Assembly (NCBI RefSeq): GCF_036370855.1
Contig: NC_088101.1
Location: 5,215,501 to 5,279,500, forward strand
DNA length: 64,000 nt
Origin: Dromaius novaehollandiae
Taxonomy: Eukaryota > Chordata > Aves > Casuariiformes > Dromaiidae
Direction: 5' to 3'
Each line of letters starts with the position of its first letter. The first letter of the stretch is position 1. The notes beneath the pieces were generated by a model. It saw only the letters and a program-made list of their open reading frames with translations. It made no database searches and had not been told where the DNA came from. A program made the translations under genes and the position numbers. Below are positions 40,801 through 50,640 of the stretch, piece after piece.

Positions 40801-43800
40801 AACATCACATCATGTTACAGGATGCCATGCCCAACCTCCCAAGCACACAGAGACCCCTCTGCAGTATGACGACAGCTTCTTTAGGAAGACCTTGTGGTGC
40901 AACTCATGCCATAAGATAGTGGATCTGCAAGCAAGCGTGGCCTGTAGAGACACCTCTTCCTGCCCTCCCAGTACTAGAAAGACTTCTATCAAGTAGTGTA
41001 AAACTTAGCTAAAGATTTAAAAGCAAATTTGAATTAGAAATACAGATCTTCCTATACATTGTTGTTAGTCCATTAAAACCAATGTATCAGCAAGTTTATC
41101 TTTAACGGGTGCAAGTGCCATAAAGAATCAGAGAACTATCCATCTTTAGTATCAATACAAGCTTCAGGAAGACAACAGGCTCACATGTTTTTTGCTGCAC
41201 AGTTATATACATCATTCTTACTTGTTTGACAGCAATGACTGTCAGGGTTTTTTTTCAGAGAATTTAATTATTTTTCATTTCAATTTTGCAGGTAGGGCTA
41301 AAAGTTGTTACTTTAGTCCTGTTCCAGGACTAAAAGTTGTAACTTTGATTGACGTCACCCCTCTAAATGCTACGCTATCATAAACCTAAGAGATGCTTAA
41401 TTCAGAGGGCTCACAGAACATTCACTGCTCTCCAGAGAGAAATATACTAGAAGAGAACAAGGAAAACAAGGACATCACCCGGATCCTAGATTCTCAAAAA
41501 CTAAACCCAAATACCAAGTTATGAACAGAAGGAAAAAAAATGGCAGGCAATCAGCACAAACCATGAAACACAGCTATGTATGGTTTATGCAGTTAATGGG
41601 AACAATCAAGTCTTCCATCCTCTTTTGGACAGACCAAAGAACAGGTCATGCAAATCATGCCACAAGCTTTAATTCAGATCAAATCCAGCTTGTTATACAA
41701 TCTCTTCTAGTTTGATTATTATTATGTCTAGACTGGAGATAAGATAAACAATTTGCTTTTAGATGAGTAAGCCTCTAGTATGAACTTCCAGAGTTGAGAG
41801 ACAGAGCTGAAGTTGCTTCCATTTTATAAAACACTAATACAAGACTGAATAGATATCCTCTCTAACATTTTACAGCAGCAGTATTAGCAATAATATGCTT
41901 TTTGCAGTCTTTGCTTTCATAGGTTAAAATAATCAAGCTCTCTTAAATTTCTTCTCAAAATAGGTTCTCCATCCCCTTTATCATTCTAATAGTCCTTCTC
42001 TATACCTGCAGTAGTCTGTGTTCATAAAAAAGGCTATTCTCCTGCCTACTTCAGGGTTTCCCTAGAAGCCTTAACCCAGACCCATACTAAGGCTATGCCC
42101 TTTTCTCTCCAAATCTCCTTATTTCTTTCTCTCTCAAAAGAAGAGAACCTCAACGTTATGATGTTACATTTTAAGCAATGAGCAGGAGCCATCACTCTGC
42201 TCTATGGTGTTAGCACTTACCATAGACTGCTTTTTGGTGGAGGCACTAAAGGAATTTTATTTCAGATGCTTAGCAGGCTGCTAAAGTGAAACACTCTACT
42301 TAGTTATGTAGCCAATAATAAGTGATAACAATGCAAATTTATAGCAGCTCGACAACTTCTATCTCTTACTTGTGTGATGTTTGAAATGAAGATTTCCTTT
42401 GGCTCCTCTCCTGTTGTATCCAGCACTTCAAATTCATCACCAAAGTCACAAAACAAACGTGAACATATTCCATAGACATCTGCACTGATGAACTATAAGA
42501 GAAGGTAAAAAGCATCAGTATTTCTGACACAGCAAAAGCCAAAGGAGTGACCTCTCACATTCAACTTTGTCCAGTGCTACAAGGTACAAGTTCCACTCTG
42601 GTGCCAACTTGTCACATGCACCCAGGCCACTGACTAAATGGCCAAGCACTAATGAGACACTTTGAACCAGCATGAGTGTTTCATTCAGGACCACTCAAAA
42701 CATGAGCCGCAGCAATATGCAGTCCTGTGATTTTTACTGCTGTTAAATTTGGTCTCAGCGTGTTCTCTCAGAACAAAACAAGTAGCCATGGGTTAATTGT
42801 GGGAAAAAATATGGCAGGTACCCAGACAGCATCAGACACATGCACAGAATTCAGAAACAGGGCAGAAAACAGCGTCACTGAAAGCCGTATGCTCCCAAAA
42901 CCCACACTGCTCCACCAAAAGGATATCTGTAAAAGACTATATACCCCACAAACTGCTTTCTCCACTTCTGTACAGAACATGAGGGAGGTCCAAAATGCTC
43001 ACTTTGTGGATTAATCATGTGTTTCATTTTTGTATTACCTTAATAGGTGGCTGCTGAGCATGACAAAAGTCATTAATCTTCTTCTGAAGCAACAGGCTTA
43101 CTTCAGTCAAAATGACACACTGTCAACAAGAACACAGATAAGGTTAAGACAATGAAAGCAATCAACATCTTCAGGCCATGGAAAAAGTAGCAGCAACAGC
43201 CAGTTACTCGGGTGCCCTGAATCCCTAAGTTTCCTTTCCTTACAAGTAACAGAAAAAGCAGTCCTGAGCCAGTTTTACCATTACAGATTAGAACACACAG
43301 GTTACTGCTCCACTAATTCTGTAAGCAAGATGATCAAGAGCAGGAACAGCAAATTCTCACTTATTTTTTTAACTGGAGCTATGAATTTCAAAACCTAAAT
43401 AGAATACTTACAAAATCAGTTATGAGTAATCTCTGAGCAACTGTAGTTCTTTAACTGTAAGGATAATGTCAGCAAGATATGCCCACCTGATACTGATCTA
43501 GCATGTACCAAGAAGTCTGCACAAACTTCAAGCATTGCTGTTTGTCAAGTTGCAGACAAATTACTCTTTTTTGCAAGCATTCCTTTAAAGCTGGGGATAG
43601 TTTTTGGTTTCAAAGCAGAAGCTCTGTGTCTTATTTTGTTACACATGGCTTATTACAGCTGGGACATTCAGAAACTTGGTTAGCTTAGCTAAAATAACTA
43701 ACAGCTATGCAGTAAATGTTCCCAGCTTGTGCTAAGCCATGTGCACACACCAGAGACAGCTGATTGAACAACGGAATAGCTCCTCATTCCACCACAGAGT

Positions 43801-45880
43801 TGCTTACGTTTCATTAGACTCATACATACAGAAATACATGACACTTCTAATTATATAGCCTGCATTCCTACTCTCTGGAATACAAAGCACAAAATACACA
43901 CCAAACATCCATGCAGTGGGACTGTAAAAAAAAGTTAGTGTTATCTTGGAAATAAAAACAACAATCATAAAAACTGCATGGCAATCTCATTCAGTTATTT
44001 ATTGTCATAACAAATGTCAGTGCCAGAAACATAGAATCATAGTTTCAGCCTTAAAAAAGAAAAAACAAACAAAAACCAAAAAAGACAATTTCACTTGTCC
44101 AAGGACAAGAACTATCTGCTTTCTTGCTATCATCTCAAAGTATTTAGATTTATTTTCATTTTCTTGGCTTAAATTATTTAAAAAAAAAATCAAAGATTTT
44201 TGTTGTTGTTGTTCTGAGGAAAGTATCCTGCACAGCTCCTTTAAGTAGAGTTCCATACCTGGTATTGCTTTAGGAAAGACAGATCTGTGGTTTCATCTAG
44301 TGGCATAGTTGATGCTGCGACATGGACGTATGGATTGAGTTCTGCAATATGATGAAGTGTGGCCTCAGCCCTGAAAGAAAGGTAACTTTCAAATTTTTAT
44401 CCATTTATAATTTATATTTTCAAGACAATTCCATGCCACACATGACCTACAAAAGTCCCTTAGGAAGTCTCTTGGTGATGATGACTTCAACTCATTTAGT
44501 CACATTTTCTTTCCAAGTGGGTCTGAGGAAGACAGCTCCGTCCAACACACAGCTGGACTCACCAATATCCTGGTGTCACAGCTGTTTTCTAGTCTTGTGC
44601 AGCTGGCTGAGGAAGTCAAAGGAAGAAATACACCCCCTTCCCTCCTTACTACATTTACATGAGAGCATTTGCTGTTTATAATCTGCTAGCTACAAGACAC
44701 AAGATGCATGACTTGGACAGGGCTCCAGTCCCAACCTAGACTTCCCATGATACCCCTACCTGGGCACCGTACTCAAAGCCAGTACCTCCAAAGGCAGGGT
44801 TTAACGAGCATCTGATGTCTGTTAACAGTTTGTGGACAGTGAACTGTTTTTTTTGCCACTGATCAAACTGTTACTCCTAGTCAAGTTCTGCCCTCCTTCC
44901 CCCCAGAGACTTCACCAACCTGTTCTTTTGACTGGTAATATCATCTTCACGGATGAAGAAGTTGATCCCTAAATCCCATTTCGTACACTGCTTGGTGTCA
45001 TGAACTGTAAGAGCCTAAGAAAGTTAGGCAAAAGCATTTACTGGAAGAAGCATACACGGTCACAGTACCCAAAAGAATGCATTAAGCCCCACATAAAATG
45101 CTGGAGGACTAGAACTGCAGCAGACCTAGTTGTACCATGGATAAGCACTAACTTCACCAATTTCTTTGCCAAGAAAGCTCTTAGTGTTTGAGAGGTAAGG
45201 ACATATCTAGAAGATGCATTTCATTAAGCATTTCCTTCCAGGCTGCAGTGATATGAGCATTTAAAAACTTAGGATGACTTTTGTTACACTGTAATTATAG
45301 TGCAACTTCAAGCTATAACTGAAAGGATTCCTAAAAATTCAAACAAGTTTTTAAATTGAAAAAAAAGGTTTAAAAGGGTATGTCTAATAAAATTAATCTC
45401 AAAAGGACAAAAGCAGTTATTGCATTAAAATATCCAGCCATAAGGAGAGTCTGCAGGGTGAAATAATAGGATATACGTTTTGCATAGTTTGGCTTTTAAA
45501 TTTATACTACTCAGTTTACTAGAATTTGAACATAAACATTCAATGTCTGATGAGCAGTTGGCTAAAATATTACATGACGTATCTCAGAATGCTTCTACTC
45601 ATCATCTCAAAAGATATGAAAATTCAGATTCACACTAGCTTGAGAATCAAACTGGACCTCTGGATGATCTAGATTATTAACATTTTCATTATCAAGTCCT
45701 CAAATCTTTTGCAATTCCTCTACAGGAAGACATTTACAGAACATATTAAGTTCAGCTAGCTAAAAATGCTCTAACTTTCTATCCCCCCACCCCCCAAGAA
45801 TTCCCATAAAACAAAACTGTTTTACATACCTTTACCCCAGCTAGTATTATATTTTTGGCTGGAAGAAAGAAAAAAGGAAA

Positions 45881-45911
<31 letters not shown>

Positions 45912-48481
45912 CTGTTGCAGAATTCTGGCAAAGCTATGTAACTTATCATTTATAGGTGGACAATAACAACATGCCATTCCTAAGAACTTCACAGCTGAAG
46001 GGTTTGTTTTCTTCTAAATGTGGTTCAGGCATTCTATAGCACCACCGAAAGCAGAAGAATATGAGCAAGGTTCAAAAGGCTGTCTACAGTCATCATTCGT
46101 CAGCTGCTCATCCTACGAGTGTGATTACAGAAACACTAAGGACAGGAAACTGCAGTATCTCACAGCTCCGTTCTGGCATCTGGCACCCAGTCACATTAAG
46201 CCAACAGAAGAGGTGATACCCCAGGTAAGAACTGGCCAAGACAAGTCTTGTTTTCAAAGAGCAGAGAAAACAGTTAAGGGGTCCCCAATACCAGAACAAT
46301 TCTGCATCTTGGGCCAAACCAAATCTATTCACCCTACCCGCCCCCATTTCCTACATGGTAATAATTCAGCCTGTAAGTGTCTCTTTATTAGGTTCATCGA
46401 TACTGAAGCCTATAGGAATCATTTGGATTATCCAGCCTTGACTTTTACCCAAGATTCAAGATTTTGAGTAAAGTGATTTGGTCTATGGCAGCACATTTGC
46501 AAGTAATATTTAAAACATTTTTCCATTAAAAAGCTTATTAGAGAAAGTTCAGGATCTTACTGTGTTCTCCTGCATCTGCTATGTTACACATAGGCAACAA
46601 ATACATATATTCATTCAGGTACTGAAGACATGTTTATTACATCTAAAGGAAGCTTCAGAAGTACGTTGGGGCAGTATGTTTATATACACTTGCATCTGTT
46701 TAAGTAAATGTTACCTGAACTTACCAATCTCCACACCAAGACCACCTACACCACTCAGGAACACGTGGGACTGAGCCATCTTCTGCATTGCTGTGTCTCC
46801 AAGAACGTATCTCTGGCGACTACATCCAAGATAAAGTCCAGTCAGAACAAGATACAAATAAAGTCAAGGACGTAAGAATGTAAGCCAAGAATTCACAGCG
46901 ATTTCAAGAACGTTAACATATTCTCAATTATAAGTTGCTATTGCTTTCCTTCCCCCATCCCAGTCAGTTTCTAATCAGCAATACCAAGTTCTGATGATGA
47001 ATTTGTGTCACTAATGACACATGCACATTTATATTTAGCAGCCCTCCATTCAACAAATAACTGAGGATATAACATGCATACAGTCACACTATATAGCACT
47101 TTAGGAAACACACTTACATCAAACAATATTTATTATTACCATCAAATACTAAGATAGTAAATGGATTAAGCTATTGAAACTAATCATTACATTTATTTGC
47201 CACAGGCTATATAAGCATAAAGGGAGAGGATTAGCTTCTGTGGGTAAAGTGACAGGTCTGCTCCCCTCTTATAGCCTGCACATCTCAATTATCATTATGG
47301 AGAAGTAATTAAAGAAATTCCCAGGAAAATGAAGCAAAACAGCCAGATTTCTGGGGACATTAGCATTCAAAGGGCACAGACATCTTGTAAGAATCACACC
47401 CTTAAGAGGGCCACATAGATCCACAGAATTTAAGCTTTCCAACCATCCTAAAGGGGACATTTACAACCCTCTTGGAAGAATCAGGACAAAATTCAGGGAC
47501 TTGCACAGCTTGCATGAATCTGGTCCCTTCAAGTTTATCTACCACCAACCAGCCCAGTGCAATTTCTTAGAGTCTCAAGAGAGCTCTCCACAATCCTGGC
47601 TAAAATAGATGCAACTCATCTGCAGGTTGCTCTCTTATCCAGAGCTTTCACACTAGTCTGAAGCTACTGCAATTATTTATCTGATTATCAACTGTCTCAG
47701 AGGATAACAGAGATGATGATGATGTTCATGAGGACAGAGAACCATGGCAAAGATTGAGGAATAAATGAAAGACATGACAGAGGAGATAAATTACACACGG
47801 TAAAAAGGAGGTGGAAGAAAGAAGAAGGGACATGGCAAAGATTGAGGAATAAATGAAAGACATGACAGAGGAGATAAATTACACACGGTAAAAAGGAGGT
47901 GGAAGAAAGAAGAAGGGAGCGAGAAAACATTAAGAACAAGTGAAGAGAAGAATATCTACTCTCTCTGCTTTGACAAAATCGTCAAAGCAAAAACAGGCTG
48001 AAGTCAGAAAGAAAGCAGAAACATCAGTCCTGCTTTTCAAAAAAGCATGCATTATTGATACTTTACAAACTTTATTCAACTTTGTAGTATTTAATTGGAC
48101 TTTTTACTGCACAGTGCTAATTGTCAAAAAACATCTGTCAAAATACCAATAAAGGAATAGTTTTACGGGAAGATTGCTTACATCTGCAACTCAGACAGTT
48201 CTCACAGTTTCAGAAACTTTGGTGGAAATGGATTCAGCTTCACATGCTGGACATTTTAGTTTTACCCCTTTCAAAAGTAGGGACACAGCAGCACAAGCGC
48301 TCGCACCTTTACCTAACAGGCAGCAGATACTGTGTTCAAGTTTTGGCTTTAACACTACTGCATGTAAATATATACATCGCTGAAAAGTCAAGAACACACG
48401 TAAATCAGATATTCTTACCTATATAAAGCATCATCAATTTCCATAGAATCTGTCGCCATGATGCAATGTAATTTGTTTGCA
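14309..48481 (-). CDS. UBA6: Ubiquitin-like modifier-activating enzyme 6 (E1), complete except first exon
   Basis: UBA6 is the second vertebrate ubiquitin E1. It adenylates ubiquitin (and FAT10 in mammals), forms a Cys thioester and charges the E2 USE1/UBE2Z in the cytosol. I joined 32 minus-strand coding exons (listed in the domain-block entries). All phases agree and there is no stop or frameshift. From the ATG at 48459-48457 to the TGA at 14311-14309 the sum is 3060 bases, or 1019 residues; human UBA6 has 1052, and the 33-residue difference is all N-terminal. Signatures: [48 protein letters not shown] with the catalytic Cys at residue 592, and the end [10 protein letters not shown]. Two CR1 LINEs lie antisense in its introns. 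The neighbouring TMPRSS11-like gene is on the same strand and STAP1 is convergent, as in mammals. Identification is essentially certain. Confidence 0.97.
20560..22680 (+). mobile_element. CR1 LINE, 5'-truncated, reverse transcriptase largely intact
   Basis: A plus-strand CR1 copy inside a UBA6 intron, antisense to the gene. It begins within ORF2 downstream of the endonuclease and ends at the CR1 3' terminus ATTCTGTGATTCT, near 22680. The reverse transcriptase shows [29 protein letters not shown] and the catalytic FADDTKL. The 5' truncation is typical of target-primed reverse transcription. The 5' edge is approximate. Confidence 0.93.
21180..22073 (+). pseudogene. CR1 reverse transcriptase reading frame
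   Basis: A 297-codon open frame from [13 protein letters not shown] through [41 protein letters not shown] and FADDTKL to KPARRPCG. It is part of the CR1 ORF2 polyprotein. The frame upstream (20958-21179) is the same frame and is separated only by the TGA at 21177-21179, where the family consensus MHPRVL has Arg (CGA to TGA). After 22073 the C-terminal part continues in shifted frames with stops. It is non-functional, as it is 5'-truncated with at least one nonsense change. Confidence 0.85.
22979..28373 (-). CDS. UBA6: UBA6 exons, catalytic cysteine (SCCH) domain
   Basis: Exons 28284-28373, 28090-28170, 27332-27460, 26346-26397, 26177-26240, 25188-25257, 24038-24109 and 22979-23096. The first contains [13 protein letters not shown]; its Cys (codon 28343-28341, residue 592) corresponds to the thioester Cys625 of human UBA6 at a constant offset of 33. 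Later exons read [95 protein letters not shown] and [18 protein letters not shown]. For 25188-25257 the acceptor is the TTCAG at 25258-25262; an apparent AG 21 bases further in would lose the phase. Confidence 0.95.
29695..34429 (-). CDS. UBA6: UBA6 exons, active adenylation domain
   Basis: Exons 34351-34429 ([19 protein letters not shown]), 32433-32513 ([20 protein letters not shown]), 31978-32055 ([20 protein letters not shown]), 30400-30581 ([16 protein letters not shown] ... [19 protein letters not shown]) and 29695-29800 ([20 protein letters not shown] ... LTESYNSH). These form the ATP-binding half that adenylates the modifier C-terminus. The glycine loop GCGAIG, the acidic DPD, and the Asn/Arg/Gln of SNLNRQF are all present, as is the [10 protein letters not shown] motif. 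A decayed CR1 lies in the intron between the first two exons. Confidence 0.95.
32780..34230 (+). mobile_element. Older CR1 LINE fragment in a UBA6 intron
   Basis: Plus-strand CR1 ORF2 remnants: [40 protein letters not shown], then [13 protein letters not shown] and [25 protein letters not shown], and the 3' region [22 protein letters not shown]. Frameshifts and stops are frequent and no ATTCTGTG terminus is seen, so it is older than the copy at 20560-22680. It lies antisense between UBA6 exons 32433-32513 and 34351-34429. Edges are approximate. Confidence 0.85.
34709..37455 (-). CDS. UBA6: UBA6 exons, four-helix bundle and end of inactive adenylation half
   Basis: Exons 37393-37455 ([21 protein letters not shown]), 36275-36351 ([17 protein letters not shown]), 35790-35856 ([19 protein letters not shown]), 35442-35579 ([34 protein letters not shown]) and 34709-34776 (LYIDMLDIV ... 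EEFLPR). The acceptor of the 67-base exon is the TCTAG at 35857-35860, not the CAG ten bases further in. Only this choice keeps phase and gives the Cys-x-Gln-Asp that matches human [26 protein letters not shown] is a hallmark of E1 enzymes. Confidence 0.95.
39005..42492 (-). CDS. UBA6: UBA6 exons, first catalytic-cysteine half-domain region
   Basis: Exons 42370-42492 (41 codons, [18 protein letters not shown] ... [12 protein letters not shown]), 40139-40262 ([20 protein letters not shown] ... HQIT) and 39005-39108 ([20 protein letters not shown] ... KTPKMFYF) encode residues 152-268. This is the FCCH insertion of the inactive adenylation half and, in the family, helps position the modifier. 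The sequence is nearly collinear with the human protein, without gaps. Splice sites are canonical: donors GTAAG, GTAAAC, GTAAGT. Confidence 0.95.
43039..48481 (-). CDS. UBA6: UBA6 exons, inactive adenylation domain N-terminal part
   Basis: Exons in transcript order: 48419-48481, 46725-46819, 45830-45858, 44920-45014, 44259-44370, 43039-43119 (residues 1-151 from ATG 48459). The first reads [20 protein letters not shown]. Its internal ATG has A at -3 and G at +4 and is my preferred start; human UBA6 has a Met at the same column (LPIMSTASVEIDD). The second carries [14 protein letters not shown] and the nucleotide-fold loop SGVGGLGVE. The third is only 29 bases (KNIILAGVK). The fourth encodes [16 protein letters not shown], with acceptor TTCTTAG at 45015-45016 and a weak donor GTTGGT. 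The fifth holds [11 protein letters not shown] and the sixth [18 protein letters not shown]. Introns contain no other recognised exon; that between the first two (46820-48418) holds an 88-bp tandem duplication. Confidence 0.95.
45830..45858 (-). CDS. UBA6: UBA6 29-nt microexon
   Basis: A 29-base exon encoding the end of an Ala codon plus KNIILAGVK, equivalent to human AKNLVLAGIK. Acceptor CTTCCAG and donor GTATGT are canonical. It needs both neighbours' phases and cannot be skipped without a frameshift. Upstream on the minus strand the pyrimidine run is 51 bases long (45861-45911). Confidence 0.93.
45861..45911 (-). repeat. 51-nt pyrimidine (CT) tract in front of microexon
   Basis: On the plus strand it is an uninterrupted purine run of GGAAGAAAGA followed by (GA)n. 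On the transcribed minus strand it is CT-repeat plus T-rich sequence ending directly in the acceptor CAG of the 29-nt exon. It doubles as microsatellite and polypyrimidine tract. Confidence 0.9.
47743..47918. repeat. Perfect 88-bp tandem duplication
   Basis: The unit at 47743-47830, beginning CATGGCAAAGATTGAGG and ending GAAGAAGGGA, is repeated without a mismatch at 47831-47918. It lies in the UBA6 intron between exons 46725-46819 and 48419-48481. Identity of the copies means a recent event or an assembly artefact. Confidence 0.93.
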
Positions 48482-50089
48482 CTAGAAGAATTACAAAAAG
48501 AAAGAATATGGTTATCCTGGAAGCCATTTCACAGACCGTATCCCCTTACCCCCAATTCTTCAACGGAAGAATCACAAAATGCAAAAAGCAATGTTACATA
48601 ATAGTCATTTTGACCATTAAGAAACCTACAGATCAACACAGCACTGAGGCAATTAAAATGCACAGAAGCCAAAAGACAAGAACCCCCAAACCTTCAACTG
48701 ATGATTTCAGAATACAGAGAGGTATATTAATTACCCCACTGAGGAGTCCCAAGATTTAATTCTTGTATTTCCACAGTTGGATTTAGTAAACCTAAAATTT
48801 CATTTTTTGTTAGCAACTGCAAGCTATTGAACTTGTATCTGCTTGATTGCTTCTTATCTGAAAGAGAAGACGGGGATCTCAGAACAGCTAGGCATAGTTA
48901 TTTGTGCTGCATTATTTCTATGTTAACTGAAAATACTTAAGAAATCGGCTACTGTTATACCTAACTCAAGAGTCACTACCCAGAAGCACTTTTGAAAAAA
49001 CTGTGATGTATAAGTTAGTGGACAATACCCAAAAGGTAATACAATTTATTTCTTTTAAAAGTCATACTGTAAGCTCTGAATTAATGCAACATTTAATCAA
49101 GACATCAAGTTGAAGAGTTAAACAGGACTTTAAGAGTATAGTATTTGCGCTATTAAGGCCTTCAGTCAGCAAAGATCTTTTTATTGCTAAATTACCTTAG
49201 TGATAACTAAGCACGGGGATTAGGAAGAAACTCTGCCTCTGGGCAGGCTGTTCCTTAGTTATGTAGCCTGGGAACTGGCCCTTCCCAGATCTGGTAGTGA
49301 CCATCACCACGTACTGGGCAAGCACAACCGACCTCACATCTGATCCAGCACATCCTCTTACAACTCCCTACCAACAGTCTTGGAAACTAGGATTTGGAAA
49401 CAAGGGTGACAACCTTTTCTCTAAAGAGCTTGAAAGTAAAGGCCCAGAAATACTATGTAGTTTTTCCTGCTGAGATCATGGATGCGCAGACATACCCAGT
49501 GACAGCTTTCAAATTGGATAATGCTGCCTGAGGGTCAACTCTTTTCAGTTTTTTTCAGTATCTTTTTTTTTTTGCTGTTGTTCGTATGGCTCTGGAACGC
49601 ACTGTAGCATTTCTAAAGTGCACCTCCTGCGGCCCATAACCACTTGGATCAAATTAGGCCCAAAAGTCCTAGCCCCCTCCAGGTTTTCTGGTGGCCAGTT
49701 GGATAGTGCCACAGCAGGGCGACAGGAGACGGAGCTAGACGGGAAAGCAAGCCACAAACATCGCCAGTTGAGTTATTTCACAGGTTGGACACCACCCGTC
49801 ACATGCCAGTGAGCATGCAGTGCACAACGTGTGCCTGAAAGCCCCTTCCGGGCCATGACAGCCCAACGCAAGCACCCCTGGGGCAGCTCCCCACAACAAC
49901 ATGGGCGCTCTGGGGCTCCCCAGCATAGGGGCAAAACACATCTCGCCAAGAGGGCTTCGTGGCACCGCCAGTCAAGCGGCTCGCCCGCTGACAAGACTGC
50001 GCTAAGCTACTCCTGTAAACCTGGTGCTACTTCTCACTGGAGTGCAGCCCCTATTGAACCCACTGCAGACAAAGGAGTGTGATGCAGGC

Positions 50090-50128
50090 AAAAAAAAAAA
50101 AAAAAAAAAAAAAAGAGGAAAAAAAAAA
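50090..50128. repeat. A-rich tract
   Basis: A run of 25 A residues, then GAGG, then nine more A's, just left of the CpG island. On the minus strand it is a T tract in the first UBA6 intron. Confidence 0.9.
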
Positions 50129-50209
50129 GATTTCATTCTGATGTTTTCTCCTTCCGGTTCTTCACCACGGGCTTATCCTTCCTTGCGACGAAAGATTTCA
50201 ACCCGGGCA

Positions 50210-50640
50210 GCACTGAGCCGGGCTCACGAAGCCGGGGCCTGGTGAGAAGGACCGGGCACCTTCTCCTCCACGGGCGGCCGGGGCCGGGGACGCGGCTGCC
50301 GCTGCCGAAGCCCCCCCACCCCGGGCCGCCAACCGCCGCTCAATCGTCGCCAACCGTCCTCCCGCGCAACGCCCCGCCCCGCCCGGCCCGGCCCGCCGCC
50401 CGCCCTCACCGCGCCGCGACGAGGCCTGGGCGCTGCCGGCGGCGCCGGGGAAGAGGCAGGAAGGGGCCAGGAAGCGGCAGCCGGTGCCGCGGCACCTCCC
50501 CGCCTGCGCCGACCTGGGGGGCCGGGCTGAGCCCGCCCGCTCGCCATGACGCGACGCGGGGCCGCCCGCCTCCCTCCCCGCCCTCTTAGCGTCATGGCGG
50601 CGGCGGCGGGTGGAGTAGGCGGCCGGGTGAAGCGGTTTAG
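50210..50640 (-). promoter_or_regulatory. UBA6: CpG island, UBA6 promoter and first exon
   Basis: An abruptly GC- and CpG-rich block, the only one in the window, located upstream of the first certain UBA6 coding exon. On the minus strand it offers a donor GCG|GTGAGG (exon end 50410) and a weaker CAG|GTCGGC (exon end 50514). ATGs at 50595 and 50547 open frames that reach the first donor in phase 0. The next exon needs phase 2 for the UBA6 frame, so these ATGs do not read into UBA6. I see no TATA box. The exact start site is not resolved. Confidence 0.8.

Noticed and set aside
46018-46467. A 149-codon plus frame in a UBA6 intron.
   Set aside because: No domain and no conserved context; antisense chance frame.
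48735-48791. A possible extra UBA6 exon reading SWDSSVG into ANKLHCIM.
   Set aside because: It has AG and GT borders and an attractive Ser-Trp, but no pyrimidine tract and needs a phase-2 first exon. The human gene goes straight from exon 1 to the TNKNLPIM exon. Kept only as a note.
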